NCBI RefSeq assembly: GCF_000718025.1
Contig: NZ_JODS01000009.1
Span: forward strand, 62,001-126,000
Source of the DNA: Kitasatospora purpeofusca
GTDB lineage: Bacteria; Actinomycetota; Actinomycetes; Streptomycetales; Streptomycetaceae
Length of the DNA stretch: 64,000 nucleotides
Reading direction: 5' to 3'
This document shows, piece by piece, positions 8,998 through 15,793 of the stretch. Within the stretch, counting starts at the first letter, position 1; every line of letters begins with the position of its first letter. The notes under the pieces are model-generated. The model was not told where the DNA came from. It made no database searches and was given only the letters and a program-made list of their open reading frames with translations. Position numbers and translations under genes: made by a program.

Positions 8998-9026
8998 CGT
9001 CGATTGACGGGACTCGTCAATCGACG
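8998..9026. promoter_or_regulatory. Inverted-repeat operator in divergent ArsR/MFS promoter
   Basis: Perfect 12-bp arms (8998-9009 CGTCGATTGACG and 9015-9026 CGTCAATCGACG) separated by five bases, midway between the regulator start (8962) and the MFS start (9063). The ATTGAC core resembles ArsR/SmtB half-sites, and TTGACG inside the left arm could double as a -35 box. Confidence 0.75.
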
Positions 9027-9062
9027 TGCGTGCGGGCCGGGTGCGGACGGACGGTACCGGCC

Positions 9063-10370
9063 ATGAGCCTGATCCAGAGCCCGAAGCCTGCCCCCACTCC
9101 TTCCCCCACTCCCTCCCCCACTACCGCCGTCACTGGTGCCGCCGTCGAACGGCCCCGGAGCGGACCGGCCGCGCTGCTCGGCCTGCTGACCGCCGCCGGC
9201 GGGCCCCGCTACGCCGCCGCCCTGCTGGTGGACGCCCTCGGCACCGGACTGCTGCGGCCGTTCCTGCTCCTCTACGGCATCGGCGTCCTCGCCCTGGACC
9301 CCGGGGCGGCGGGCCTCGCGATGTCCGCCGGCATGGTCGCGGGGCTGCTGGTGCTCCCGCTGACCGGCCGGTGGATCGACCTCGGCGCGCGCAGCCTGCC
9401 CGCCGCGGCGACGCTGCTGGTCCGGGCCGCCGGGTCGGTGACGCTGCTGCTGGCGGACGGGGTGGCCGGGTTCACGGCGGCGGCGGTGCTGCTCGGTGTG
9501 GGCAGCCAGTCCTGGCCCGCCACCCACGCGGCCGTGGTGTCGACCCTCACCGAGGGCCGCACCAGGGACGCCGCCCTGGCGGCCGGCCGGACGCTGCGCA
9601 ACGCCGGACTTGGCGCGGGCGCGCTGCTGGCGACGCTCGCGGTGGCCGGCGGTACGGGGACGCTCCAGTTGCTCGCCGGGGTCACGGCGGCGGCTTGCCT
9701 GCTGGCGGCGGGGCTGGTGCACTCGCTGCGGGTGTCCGCACCACCGGCGGCGGCACCGCAGCCCGAGACGTCCGCCGCCCCCGCCCGTGGTCCCGCCGCC
9801 GATCCCGCGCTGCGCCGGATCACCCTGCTCAGCGTCGCCAACCTCCCCTTCGCCTTCACCTTCGACGTCCTGGAGGTGGCCCTGCCGGCCCTGCTGGTGC
9901 TGCACCTGCACGCCTCCGCCGCCTGGTCCTCCGGCATCTTCGTCGGCAACACCGTGCTGGTGATCGCCCTCCAGCTGGCCGTGGTGCTCCGGCTCGGCCA
10001 GCGGTCGCGGCACACCGTGCTGGCCGCCGGCGGGATCGCGCTCACCCTCTCCTACCTCGGCTTCTGGGCGGCCGGCGGCCTCGGCGGCACGGCCGCGGCG
10101 GGCGCGGTGGCGGCGGTGTCGGTGCTCTACACGTTCGGCGAGATCCTCTACTCCGGCTCGGGGACGGCGCTGGTGGCCGCGACCGCCCCGCCGCACCTGC
10201 TGGGCCGGGCGCTGGCGCGCTGGGAGCTGTCGATGGGCGTCGGCCGCGCCCTGGCCCCGGCGGCGCTGACCGCGCTGCTGGCCGTCGGTCCCGGCGCGCT
10301 CTGGCCCGTGCTGGCCGGTGCCACCCTGCTCTCCTCGGTCGCCGTGGCCCGGCTGCGCCCGAGCGGGTGA
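9063..10370 (+). CDS. MFS transporter
   Basis: 435-residue polytopic membrane protein with about twelve hydrophobic segments in two halves, a cytoplasmic loop around 220-250 and the family A-like motif GRWIDLGAR after TM2. The N-terminus is a Pro/Ser/Thr repeat tail (residues 6-30). Its position opposite an ArsR-type regulator with a shared operator suggests a ligand-induced efflux pump; the substrate is unknown. ATG 9063 lies 37 bases after the inverted repeat, giving a short leader. Confidence 0.85.
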   Translation: MSLIQSPKPAPTPSPTPSPTTAVTGAAVERPRSGPAALLGLLTAAGGPRYAAALLVDALGTGLLRPFLLLYGIGVLALDPGAAGLAMSAGMVAGLLVLPLTGRWIDLGARSLPAAATLLVRAAGSVTLLLADGVAGFTAAAVLLGVGSQSWPATHAAVVSTLTEGRTRDAALAAGRTLRNAGLGAGALLATLAVAGGTGTLQLLAGVTAAACLLAAGLVHSLRVSAPPAAAPQPETSAAPARGPAADPALRRITLLSVANLPFAFTFDVLEVALPALLVLHLHASAAWSSGIFVGNTVLVIALQLAVVLRLGQRSRHTVLAAGGIALTLSYLGFWAAGGLGGTAAAGAVAAVSVLYTFGEILYSGSGTALVAATAPPHLLGRALARWELSMGVGRALAPAALTALLAVGPGALWPVLAGATLLSSVAVARLRPSG

Positions 10371-10532
10371 ACCGCAGGCCGCCGTCCCGGGGTGCGGGCG
10401 GGCGCCGGGTCGCCGATGCTGGGCGGCGAAGCGTGCGCAACCCGGCACGCGAGGCGTACCCTCCCCGGCACGCCAGGCACGGACACCCGGCACGCGGCAC
10501 GACCCGCCAGGCCGCGAGGAAGGACATCGTTC

Positions 10533-11336
10533 ATGAGCGCCCTCGACTTCGAGGTCATCGACAGCCCGGACAGCTCGCTCAACAAGACCTCCGTGCTGGT
10601 CACCGGCCCCCAGGACGCGCTGCTGGTGGACGCCGGGTTCACCCGGTCCGACGGCCGCCGGCTGGTGGAGCGGATCCGGGCCTCCGGCAAGCGGCTGACC
10701 ACGGTCTTCGTCAGCCACGGCGACCCGGACTTCTACTTCGGCGCCCAGGAGGTGCGGGACGCCTTCCCGGAGGCCCGGTTCCTGGCCACCGCGTCGACCG
10801 TCGAGCACATCGGGGAGACCTTCGAGGCCAAGCTCCGCGCCTGGGCGCACCTCGGGCCCGAGCTGCCGACCCGGCTGGTCCTCCCGGAGGCGCTGCCCGG
10901 CGACGAGCTGGTCTTCGAGGGCCACCGCTTCGAACTGCGCGGCGCCGACTTCCACCTGCCGGACCGGCACTACCTCTGGCAGCACCACCACCGCGCGCTG
11001 TTCGGCGGGGTGCTGCTGTTCCAGGGCCTGCACGTGTGGACGGCCGACACCCCGACGCCGGAGCAGCGCTCGGCCTGGATCGACCTGCTGGACGGCATGG
11101 CGGCGCTGGAGCCGGAGTTCGTGGTGGCCGGGCACCGGACGGCCGACGCGCCCACCGACACCTCCTCGATCGACCACACCCGCGACTACCTGCGGGGCTT
11201 CGAGACGGAGGTCGGCCGGGCACCGGACGCGGCCTCGGCGCGGGAGGCGCTGGAGCAGCGGTTCCCCGGGCTGGGCATGCCGCTGGCGGTCGACCTCGGG
11301 ACGAAGGTCGCCAAGGGCGAACTGGTCTGGGGCTGA
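10533..11336 (+). CDS. MBL-fold hydrolase with degenerate metal site
   Basis: 267 residues with the metallo-beta-lactamase alpha/beta-beta/alpha pattern: LLVDAGF early, SHGDPDFYFGA where HxHxDH is expected, and VVAGHR near 190. In the first metal loop the second histidine is Asp and the last is Phe, a substitution pattern that may support one metal or none. RBS-like AGGA precedes ATG 10533. Only 5 bases separate it from a SnoaL-like gene, so the two are probably co-transcribed. The reaction is unknown. Confidence 0.8.
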   Translation: MSALDFEVIDSPDSSLNKTSVLVTGPQDALLVDAGFTRSDGRRLVERIRASGKRLTTVFVSHGDPDFYFGAQEVRDAFPEARFLATASTVEHIGETFEAKLRAWAHLGPELPTRLVLPEALPGDELVFEGHRFELRGADFHLPDRHYLWQHHHRALFGGVLLFQGLHVWTADTPTPEQRSAWIDLLDGMAALEPEFVVAGHRTADAPTDTSSIDHTRDYLRGFETEVGRAPDAASAREALEQRFPGLGMPLAVDLGTKVAKGELVWG

Positions 11337-11341
11337 GCGCG

Positions 11342-11773
11342 ATGATCGAGATTCCGAGGGCCGCGGCCGCGTTCGCCGAGTCGGACGCCCCGGCGGACGT
11401 GGTCCGCCGCCAGTACCTGGCCTCGGCGCGGGGCGACCTGGCCGCGCTGCGGGCGACGCTCGCCGAGGACGTGGAGTGGACGGAGATGGCGGGCTTCCCG
11501 CTGGCCGGCACCTACCGGACGCCGAAGGGCGTCACGGGCGGGGTGATGGACCGGCTGGCCGCCGAGTGGGAGGACTGGACGGCGCACGACGACCGGTACG
11601 TGGTGGACGGCGAGGAGGTGGTGGTGCTGGCCCGCTACACGGCGGTGCACCGGGCCACCCGGCGGCCGCTGAACGTGCGGGTGGCGCACCACTTCACGGT
11701 GCGCGGCGGGCGGATCGTGCGGTTCGAGCAGTTCACGGACACCGCCCTGGTCCGGGACGCGACGACGCCCTGA
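11342..11773 (+). CDS. NTF2/SnoaL-like protein
   Basis: 143 residues of the cone-shaped alpha+beta NTF2 fold: DVVRRQYLASARGDLAAL helix, EDVEWTEMAGFPLAGTY strand-loop, and a C-terminal VAHHFTVRGGRIVRFEQF hairpin typical of SnoaL-like proteins. Members include polyketide cyclases and many small isomerases or binding proteins; nothing here picks a substrate. It follows the MBL-fold gene by 5 bases and probably acts with it. A hairpin at 11786-11818 closes the operon. Confidence 0.85.
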   Translation: MIEIPRAAAAFAESDAPADVVRRQYLASARGDLAALRATLAEDVEWTEMAGFPLAGTYRTPKGVTGGVMDRLAAEWEDWTAHDDRYVVDGEEVVVLARYTAVHRATRRPLNVRVAHHFTVRGGRIVRFEQFTDTALVRDATTP

Positions 11774-11785
11774 GCCCTCCCCGCA

Positions 11786-11818
11786 CCCGGCTCCTGTCAC
11801 CCGTTCGGGGGAGCCGGG
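11786..11818 (+). terminator. Hairpin after MBL/SnoaL pair
   Basis: Nine-bp arms (CCCGGCTCC at 11786-11794, GGAGCCGGG at 11810-11818) lie 12 bases after the SnoaL-like stop. Confidence 0.5.
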
Positions 11819-11912
11819 GCGGCGCGCCGGACGCCGTCTCGACAGGCCCGTCGGCCGGCGGCAGGCTGTCCGTGGTTTCCGCCGGTTTCCGCCGCAGAGC
11901 GAGGAGTTCAGC

Positions 11913-13169
11913 ATGGCCACGGACAGTACGGGTACCGACGGCGCCGGGCGGCAGCGTCCCATCGTGATCGTCGGCGCCTCCCTCGGCGGCGCGAAGGCGG
12001 CGCAGGCGCTGCGCGAGGCCGGGTACACCGGCGGCATCGTGCTGATCGGCGCGGAGCACGAGCGCCCGTACGAGCGCCCGCCGCTCTCCAAGGGCTACCT
12101 GCTGGGCAAGAGCTCCCGGGAGAAGATCTACGTCCACCCGCCGGAGTGGTACGCCGAGCACGACGTGACACTGCGGCTCGGCACCCGGGTGGTGTCGATC
12201 GACCCCGCCGCGCACACGGTGGCTCTGGCCGCCGACGGGCCGGTGGAGTACTCCAAACTTCTGCTGACCACCGGTTCGGTGCCGCGCCGCCTGCCGGTGC
12301 CGGGAGCCGACCTCGCCGGGGTGCACTACCTGCGCCGGGTGGAGGACAGCGACCTGATCCGCAAGGCGTTCCGCCCCGGCGCGCGGATCGCGGTGATCGG
12401 CGCGGGCTGGATCGGCCTGGAGACGGCGGCCGCGGCCCGGGCGGCGGGCGCGGAGGTGACCGTACTGGAGGCGGCCGAGCTGCCGCTGCTGCGGGTGCTG
12501 GGCCGCGAGGTGGCCCAGGTCTTCGCCGACCTGCACCGCGACCACGGCGTGGACCTGCGGTTCGAGGTGAAGGTCGCCGAACTGACCGGCGAGGACGGCC
12601 AAGTCACTGGCGTCCGGCTCGCGGACGGCAGCACGGTAGCGGCGGACGCGGTGGTGGTCGGCGTCGGCATCGCCCCGGACACCGAACTCGCCGAGGCGGC
12701 CGGGCTGGTCGTCGACAACGGGATCAAGACCGACGAGCACCTGCGCACCTCGGACCCGGACATCCACGCGGCGGGCGACGTCGCCAACGCCTACCACCCG
12801 CTGCTGGGGCGCCACATCCGCGTCGAGCACTGGGCCAACGCCGTCAACCAGCCCCAGACGGCGGCCCGCGCGATGCTCGGCGAGGACGCGGTGTACGACC
12901 GTGTCCCCTATTTCTTCTCGGACCAGTACGACCTCGGCATGGAGTACGTCGGCTGGGTGGAGCCCGGCGGCTACGACCGCGTGGTGTTCCGCGGCGACGT
13001 GGCGACTCGGGAGTTCATCGCCTTCTGGCTGAGCGAGGGCAAGGTCCTGGCGGGTATGAACGTGAACATCTGGGACGTCACCGACCCGATCCGCACCCTG
13101 ATCCGTTCCGGCCGGACGGTGGACCCGGCCCGCCTGGCAGACCCCGAGGTGCCGCTCGGCGACGTCTGA
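11913..13169 (+). CDS. NAD(P)H:ferredoxin reductase (putidaredoxin/rubredoxin reductase type)
   Basis: 418-residue FAD flavoprotein. It has the N-terminal dinucleotide motif IVIVGASLGGAKAAQALR, the PYERPPLSK segment characteristic of ferredoxin reductases, a second NAD-binding motif IAVIGAGWIGLETAAAARAAG at about 148-168, the FAD aspartate in IHAAGDVA, and a C-terminal reductase domain starting near YFFSDQYD. It would pass electrons from NAD(P)H to a ferredoxin in the cytoplasm. The orphan [3Fe-4S] ferredoxin at 1415 is a plausible client, but 10 kb separates them. ATG 11913 is preceded by GAGGAG. Terminator hairpin at 13178-13209. Confidence 0.9.
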   Translation: MATDSTGTDGAGRQRPIVIVGASLGGAKAAQALREAGYTGGIVLIGAEHERPYERPPLSKGYLLGKSSREKIYVHPPEWYAEHDVTLRLGTRVVSIDPAAHTVALAADGPVEYSKLLLTTGSVPRRLPVPGADLAGVHYLRRVEDSDLIRKAFRPGARIAVIGAGWIGLETAAAARAAGAEVTVLEAAELPLLRVLGREVAQVFADLHRDHGVDLRFEVKVAELTGEDGQVTGVRLADGSTVAADAVVVGVGIAPDTELAEAAGLVVDNGIKTDEHLRTSDPDIHAAGDVANAYHPLLGRHIRVEHWANAVNQPQTAARAMLGEDAVYDRVPYFFSDQYDLGMEYVGWVEPGGYDRVVFRGDVATREFIAFWLSEGKVLAGMNVNIWDVTDPIRTLIRSGRTVDPARLADPEVPLGDV

Positions 13170-13177
13170 TCCGGCGC

Positions 13178-13209
13178 GGGCCCCGGTCGGCACAGTCCGA
13201 CCGGGGCCC
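13178..13209. terminator. Bidirectional terminator
   Basis: Perfect 13-bp arms (13178-13190, 13197-13209) and a 6-nt loop between two convergent stops. Confidence 0.8.
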
Positions 13210-13214
13210 GGGGA

Positions 13215-14303
13215 CTACCCGATCACGTTGTCCGGGTCGTCCAACCAGGCACGGTGCTCACCGACCGTCGAGACGGTCAGCCCGAACCGGTGCAGGCTCG
13301 GCCTGCCCTGACGCTGCCACCACCGGTACGCGGCCGTCACCTCGGCCCACAAGTCGCGCGGGCCGGACTGGGAGACGGCATGCATCCCGTCCCAGTCCGC
13401 GAGCCGGCAGTGCGCGTAGGACGTGCCGTCCCAGACCTCGAACCGACCGGTGCCGAAGCGGTCGTAGGGTGCCGCCACACTCTGGCGGAAGAGGTCCGGC
13501 ATGCGGAGCCCGATCGCGAACGCGGCGTCGGTGGAGTCCGCGACGTCTGCGGGGTCGATCTCCGACGGGCCGTAGCGGACCTCGTCGATGTCGAACTCGC
13601 CGCTGTCGGGCTGCTGGTCGCGCACCCACATGAAGGCGACGTCCTCCACGAACGGCCCGGAGGCCGACTTGCCGTCGTCCGCGACGGTCAGCCGTGCCAG
13701 CGCTCCGTTGCAGAAGGCCGTCCCGTAGGGCACGAGAATCACGCCGCCGGGCTTCGTCTGTTCGATCAGCGTCGCGGGCAGCCTCTGCACGGCCGCCGTG
13801 AGGTGGACGCGGTCGTACGGCGCCCCGGCGGAGTGGCCGAGCATCCCGTCCGCCGCCAGCACCGTGGGCGTACCCCCCATGGTGGCGAGCTGCGCTCGGG
13901 CGTCGATCGCGAGCCCGGGGTCCGCTTCAATCGTGACCACGTTCTCGGCGCCGAGCCGGCCGGTCAGCAGACCCGCCGTCCACCCGGTGCCGGTGCCGAT
14001 CTCCAGGACCCGCATCCCGGGGGCCGCGTCCAGGTGCCGGAGCATCTTCGCGACCACGGTGGGCATAGAGCTGGAGGACGACGGGATGGTGGTCCTTCCG
14101 TAGACCTGTGTCACGAGCGGCAGGTCGGAGCTCACGGCCTCCGCCCACCGGTCGGGGTGCTCCGTCCGCTCGATCCACTCCCCGTCGACCCGGATCCGGT
14201 CCGGGGTGAAGCGGTCGCGCGGGGTGGATCGGAAAATCTGCTCCCAGTCGGCCGAGAGCGCGCCGGACTCCCGGAGCGCGTCGGTCAGCTTTTCCCACGT
14301 CAT
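13215..14303 (-). CDS. PIMT-like (protein-L-isoaspartate) methyltransferase, RiPP-associated type
   Basis: 362 residues from ATG 14303, which has AGGGGA six bases upstream. The N-terminal two thirds is a protein-isoaspartate O-methyltransferase fold: substrate loop SSSSSMPTVVAKML at 75-88, SAM motif VLEIGTGTGWTAGLL at 99-113, and ADG at 151-153. About 130 extra C-terminal residues, including GPRDLWAEV and RFGLTV at 339-344, are absent from housekeeping PIMT but present in homologues that act in lanthipeptide, graspetide and imiditide pathways. Those enzymes methylate Asp side chains, which then close to aspartimide. A 50-codon gene ends 8 bases upstream and a 26-codon gene lies before that; both are candidate substrates. 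Confident for the family, inferred for the role. Confidence 0.85.
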   Translation of the reverse strand: MTWEKLTDALRESGALSADWEQIFRSTPRDRFTPDRIRVDGEWIERTEHPDRWAEAVSSDLPLVTQVYGRTTIPSSSSSMPTVVAKMLRHLDAAPGMRVLEIGTGTGWTAGLLTGRLGAENVVTIEADPGLAIDARAQLATMGGTPTVLAADGMLGHSAGAPYDRVHLTAAVQRLPATLIEQTKPGGVILVPYGTAFCNGALARLTVADDGKSASGPFVEDVAFMWVRDQQPDSGEFDIDEVRYGPSEIDPADVADSTDAAFAIGLRMPDLFRQSVAAPYDRFGTGRFEVWDGTSYAHCRLADWDGMHAVSQSGPRDLWAEVTAAYRWWQRQGRPSLHRFGLTVSTVGEHRAWLDDPDNVIG

Positions 14304-14311
14304 GATGTCCC

Positions 14312-14464
14312 CTACGGCTTCTCGGGCTTGGGCAGGTTCTTCGGCGGCGCGTCCCGCTGACCGTCGTGCGGCGCGGTGTCCGGCGACCCCGAGTGTCCGC
14401 CGCCCTTGCCCCCGCCGGCCTTGCCGGGGCCGTCGTTGCCCGATCCTCCGCCGTGCTTTGCCAT
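14312..14464 (-). CDS. Candidate RiPP precursor peptide (50 aa, Asp-Gly sites)
   Basis: A 50-codon ORF with a strong AGGAGG Shine-Dalgarno about ten bases before ATG 14464. Its stop is 8 bases before the PIMT-like gene, so the two are almost certainly co-translated. The peptide is Gly/Lys-rich at the N-terminus (MAKHGGGSGNDGPGK) and Pro/Lys-rich at the end (NLPKPEKP). It has no Cys, aromatic residue or signal peptide. Asp-Gly occurs at 11-12 and 34-35, the most aspartimide-prone dipeptide and the natural chemistry of PIMT homologues. I infer a substrate of the methyltransferase, similar in logic to imiditide precursors. It could instead be a leader ORF that only couples translation. Confidence 0.65.
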   Translation of the reverse strand: MAKHGGGSGNDGPGKAGGGKGGGHSGSPDTAPHDGQRDAPPKNLPKPEKP

Positions 14465-14508
14465 GGTGCTGTTCCCTCCTGTAAGGCATGCGACTTCGAG
14501 TGGGAGAG

Positions 14509-14535
14509 CCGGCTCCGCTCCCTCCGCGGAGCCGG
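14509..14535 (-). promoter_or_regulatory. Hairpin between the two peptide genes
   Basis: Perfect 10-bp arms (14509-14518, 14526-14535) with a 7-nt loop sit in the 83-bp gap between the 26-codon and 50-codon ORFs. With no T-tract it may be an mRNA-stabilising or partial-termination element that raises the amount of the first peptide relative to downstream genes. Confidence 0.55.
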
Positions 14536-14547
14536 ATCTCAGATGAA

Positions 14548-14628
14548 CTAGCTGACGTCCGGAACTGCCCCGGGCTCCGGCGCGGTCGGTCCGGGCGGCC
14601 GGTTCGGGTCGACCGTCAATTCGGCCAT
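14548..14628 (-). CDS. Small peptide gene (26 aa) upstream of PIMT locus
   Basis: A 26-codon ORF (begins MAELTVDP, ends PGAVPDVS), Pro/Ala/Asp-rich and Cys-free, with AGGAG nine bases before ATG 14628. It is the promoter-proximal gene of the minus-strand peptide/PIMT unit, about 300 bp from the divergent XRE regulator. Its composition is unlike a cytosolic domain, and it has no hydrophobic segment. It may be a second precursor or a bait/leader peptide. I recognise no family. Good initiation context and position support it as a real gene despite its size. Confidence 0.5.
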   Translation of the reverse strand: MAELTVDPNRPPGPTAPEPGAVPDVS

Positions 14629-14833
14629 ACTGGGTGTCTCCTCACGCTGCGGCGGCCCCAGCCACCGGTAGGTACTGGGTCGTTCGGTGTTGCGGAACCC
14701 GCTTCGGCTGCTGCTTTCCGCCAGGACTCGGCGGCCGGAGCGGGGACTCAGGAGCCCCTGTGCTTCCACCGGGCGCGTTTTTCGGTCCGATCGGTCACCG
14801 GTGGACAGATCGGATCCTCGCTCGTCACGCACT

Positions 14834-14866
14834 GTCGAAGTAACGTCGACAAGACGTCACTTCGAC
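14834..14866. promoter_or_regulatory. Inverted repeat upstream of XRE regulator
   Basis: Arms GTCGAAGTAACGT (14834-14846) and ACGTCACTTCGAC (14854-14866) match at 12 of 13 positions around a 7-base spacer. A related half-site, CGTCATTTCGGT, follows at 14878-14889. Located in the divergent region between the peptide/PIMT unit and the XRE gene, it is a natural operator for that regulator. Confidence 0.6.
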
Positions 14867-14925
14867 CGGATGCAAGGCGTCATTTCGGTGTCGTACCAAG
14901 GGCGTCACCGGATACATTCGGACGC

Positions 14926-15696
14926 ATGACGACCCCGAACACGGTGTTCCGCGCCGTCCGCATCGGCCTACGTCTCAGCCAGGACGAGATGGCCCAGCGG
15001 ATCCGCGATGCGGGGCAAGTCCTCGGAGAGCCCAACGACGCCAGCAAGCGCCTCGTCCAGCGTTGGGAATCGGGCGATGTGCGCACACCACGCCCGGTCT
15101 ACCTGCGCGCGCTTGAAGCCGTGACCAAGCTGTCGGCGGACCGGCTGGGTTTCGAGTCCGTCAACCTGCCGCCGGCACGCGTTACGGAGGACGGATCCGG
15201 AGGTCATGACGTGACAAGGAACCAGCCCGACCGGCGTCCCGCCCCGGCCCCGGAGCCCTTGGGCGACGACTACAGCGGGGTGTGGCTGAGCCACTACGAG
15301 TTCTTCAGCAGCAGCCGGGCGAACACCTTCTCCGGGTTGCACCACGTGCTGCTCCAACACCACGGGAACCGGATCACGGCCACCTCGCTGCCCGGTGCCT
15401 CCTCCAACCCCGACTCACCGCTCACGCTCGACCTCACCGTCGACCGCAACATCGTGACCGGCACCTGGACCGAGCAGACCGCCGACGCCGGCTACTACCG
15501 GGGCGCCCGCTACCACGGCGCGATCCAGTTGCTCGTCGATCCCACGGGTCGCCACATGGCCGGCAAGTGGGTGGGCTTCGGGAAGGAGTTCGACGTCAAC
15601 ACGGGCCCGTGGGAGCTTCGATTGCTGGACCGATCCACAGCCGAGGACGTGCTCCAGCGGTACAGCGTGACACCGGAGCTGCCGCCGTCCGCGTGA
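14926..15696 (+). CDS. XRE-family regulator with C-terminal sensor-like domain
   Basis: 256 residues. An N-terminal helix-turn-helix of the XRE type (about 5-65: VFRAVRIGLRLSQDEMAQRI, then KRLVQRWESGDVRTPR) is joined by a Pro-rich linker to a beta-rich domain (about 105-245, with SGVWLSHYEFF, VTGTWTEQT and AGKWVGFG) that resembles a small ligand-binding barrel. A -10-like TACATT at 14913-14918 lies only 7 bases before ATG 14926 and no Shine-Dalgarno is visible, so the transcript is probably leaderless. It is divergent from the peptide/PIMT genes with an inverted repeat between them, and probably regulates them. Terminator at 15718-15765. Confidence 0.85.
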   Translation: MTTPNTVFRAVRIGLRLSQDEMAQRIRDAGQVLGEPNDASKRLVQRWESGDVRTPRPVYLRALEAVTKLSADRLGFESVNLPPARVTEDGSGGHDVTRNQPDRRPAPAPEPLGDDYSGVWLSHYEFFSSSRANTFSGLHHVLLQHHGNRITATSLPGASSNPDSPLTLDLTVDRNIVTGTWTEQTADAGYYRGARYHGAIQLLVDPTGRHMAGKWVGFGKEFDVNTGPWELRLLDRSTAEDVLQRYSVTPELPPSA

Positions 15697-15717
15697 TCGA
15701 CGACGACTGCCGCACGG

Positions 15718-15765
15718 CCGAACGGCCCGCTCCCGGAAGGCTGTTTCCGGGGGCGGGCCGTTCGG
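15718..15765. terminator. Strong bidirectional terminator
   Basis: Long near-perfect hairpin (arms 15718-15738 and about 15745-15765, one unpaired base) followed by TGTTTCT on the plus strand. It separates the convergent XRE and peptidase genes. Confidence 0.85.
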
Positions 15766-15793
15766 TGTTTCTCAGGGGTGGCTCAGGGGTGGC

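Noticed and set aside
7851..11177. Long minus-strand frame over MFS/MBL genes
   Set aside because: Antisense shadow without coherent domains; the plus-strand MFS and MBL and minus-strand ArsR explain the region.
14548..14628. Classical lanthipeptide or lasso precursor
   Set aside because: No Cys, no Ser/Thr-rich core, and no cyclase, dehydratase or lasso enzyme nearby.
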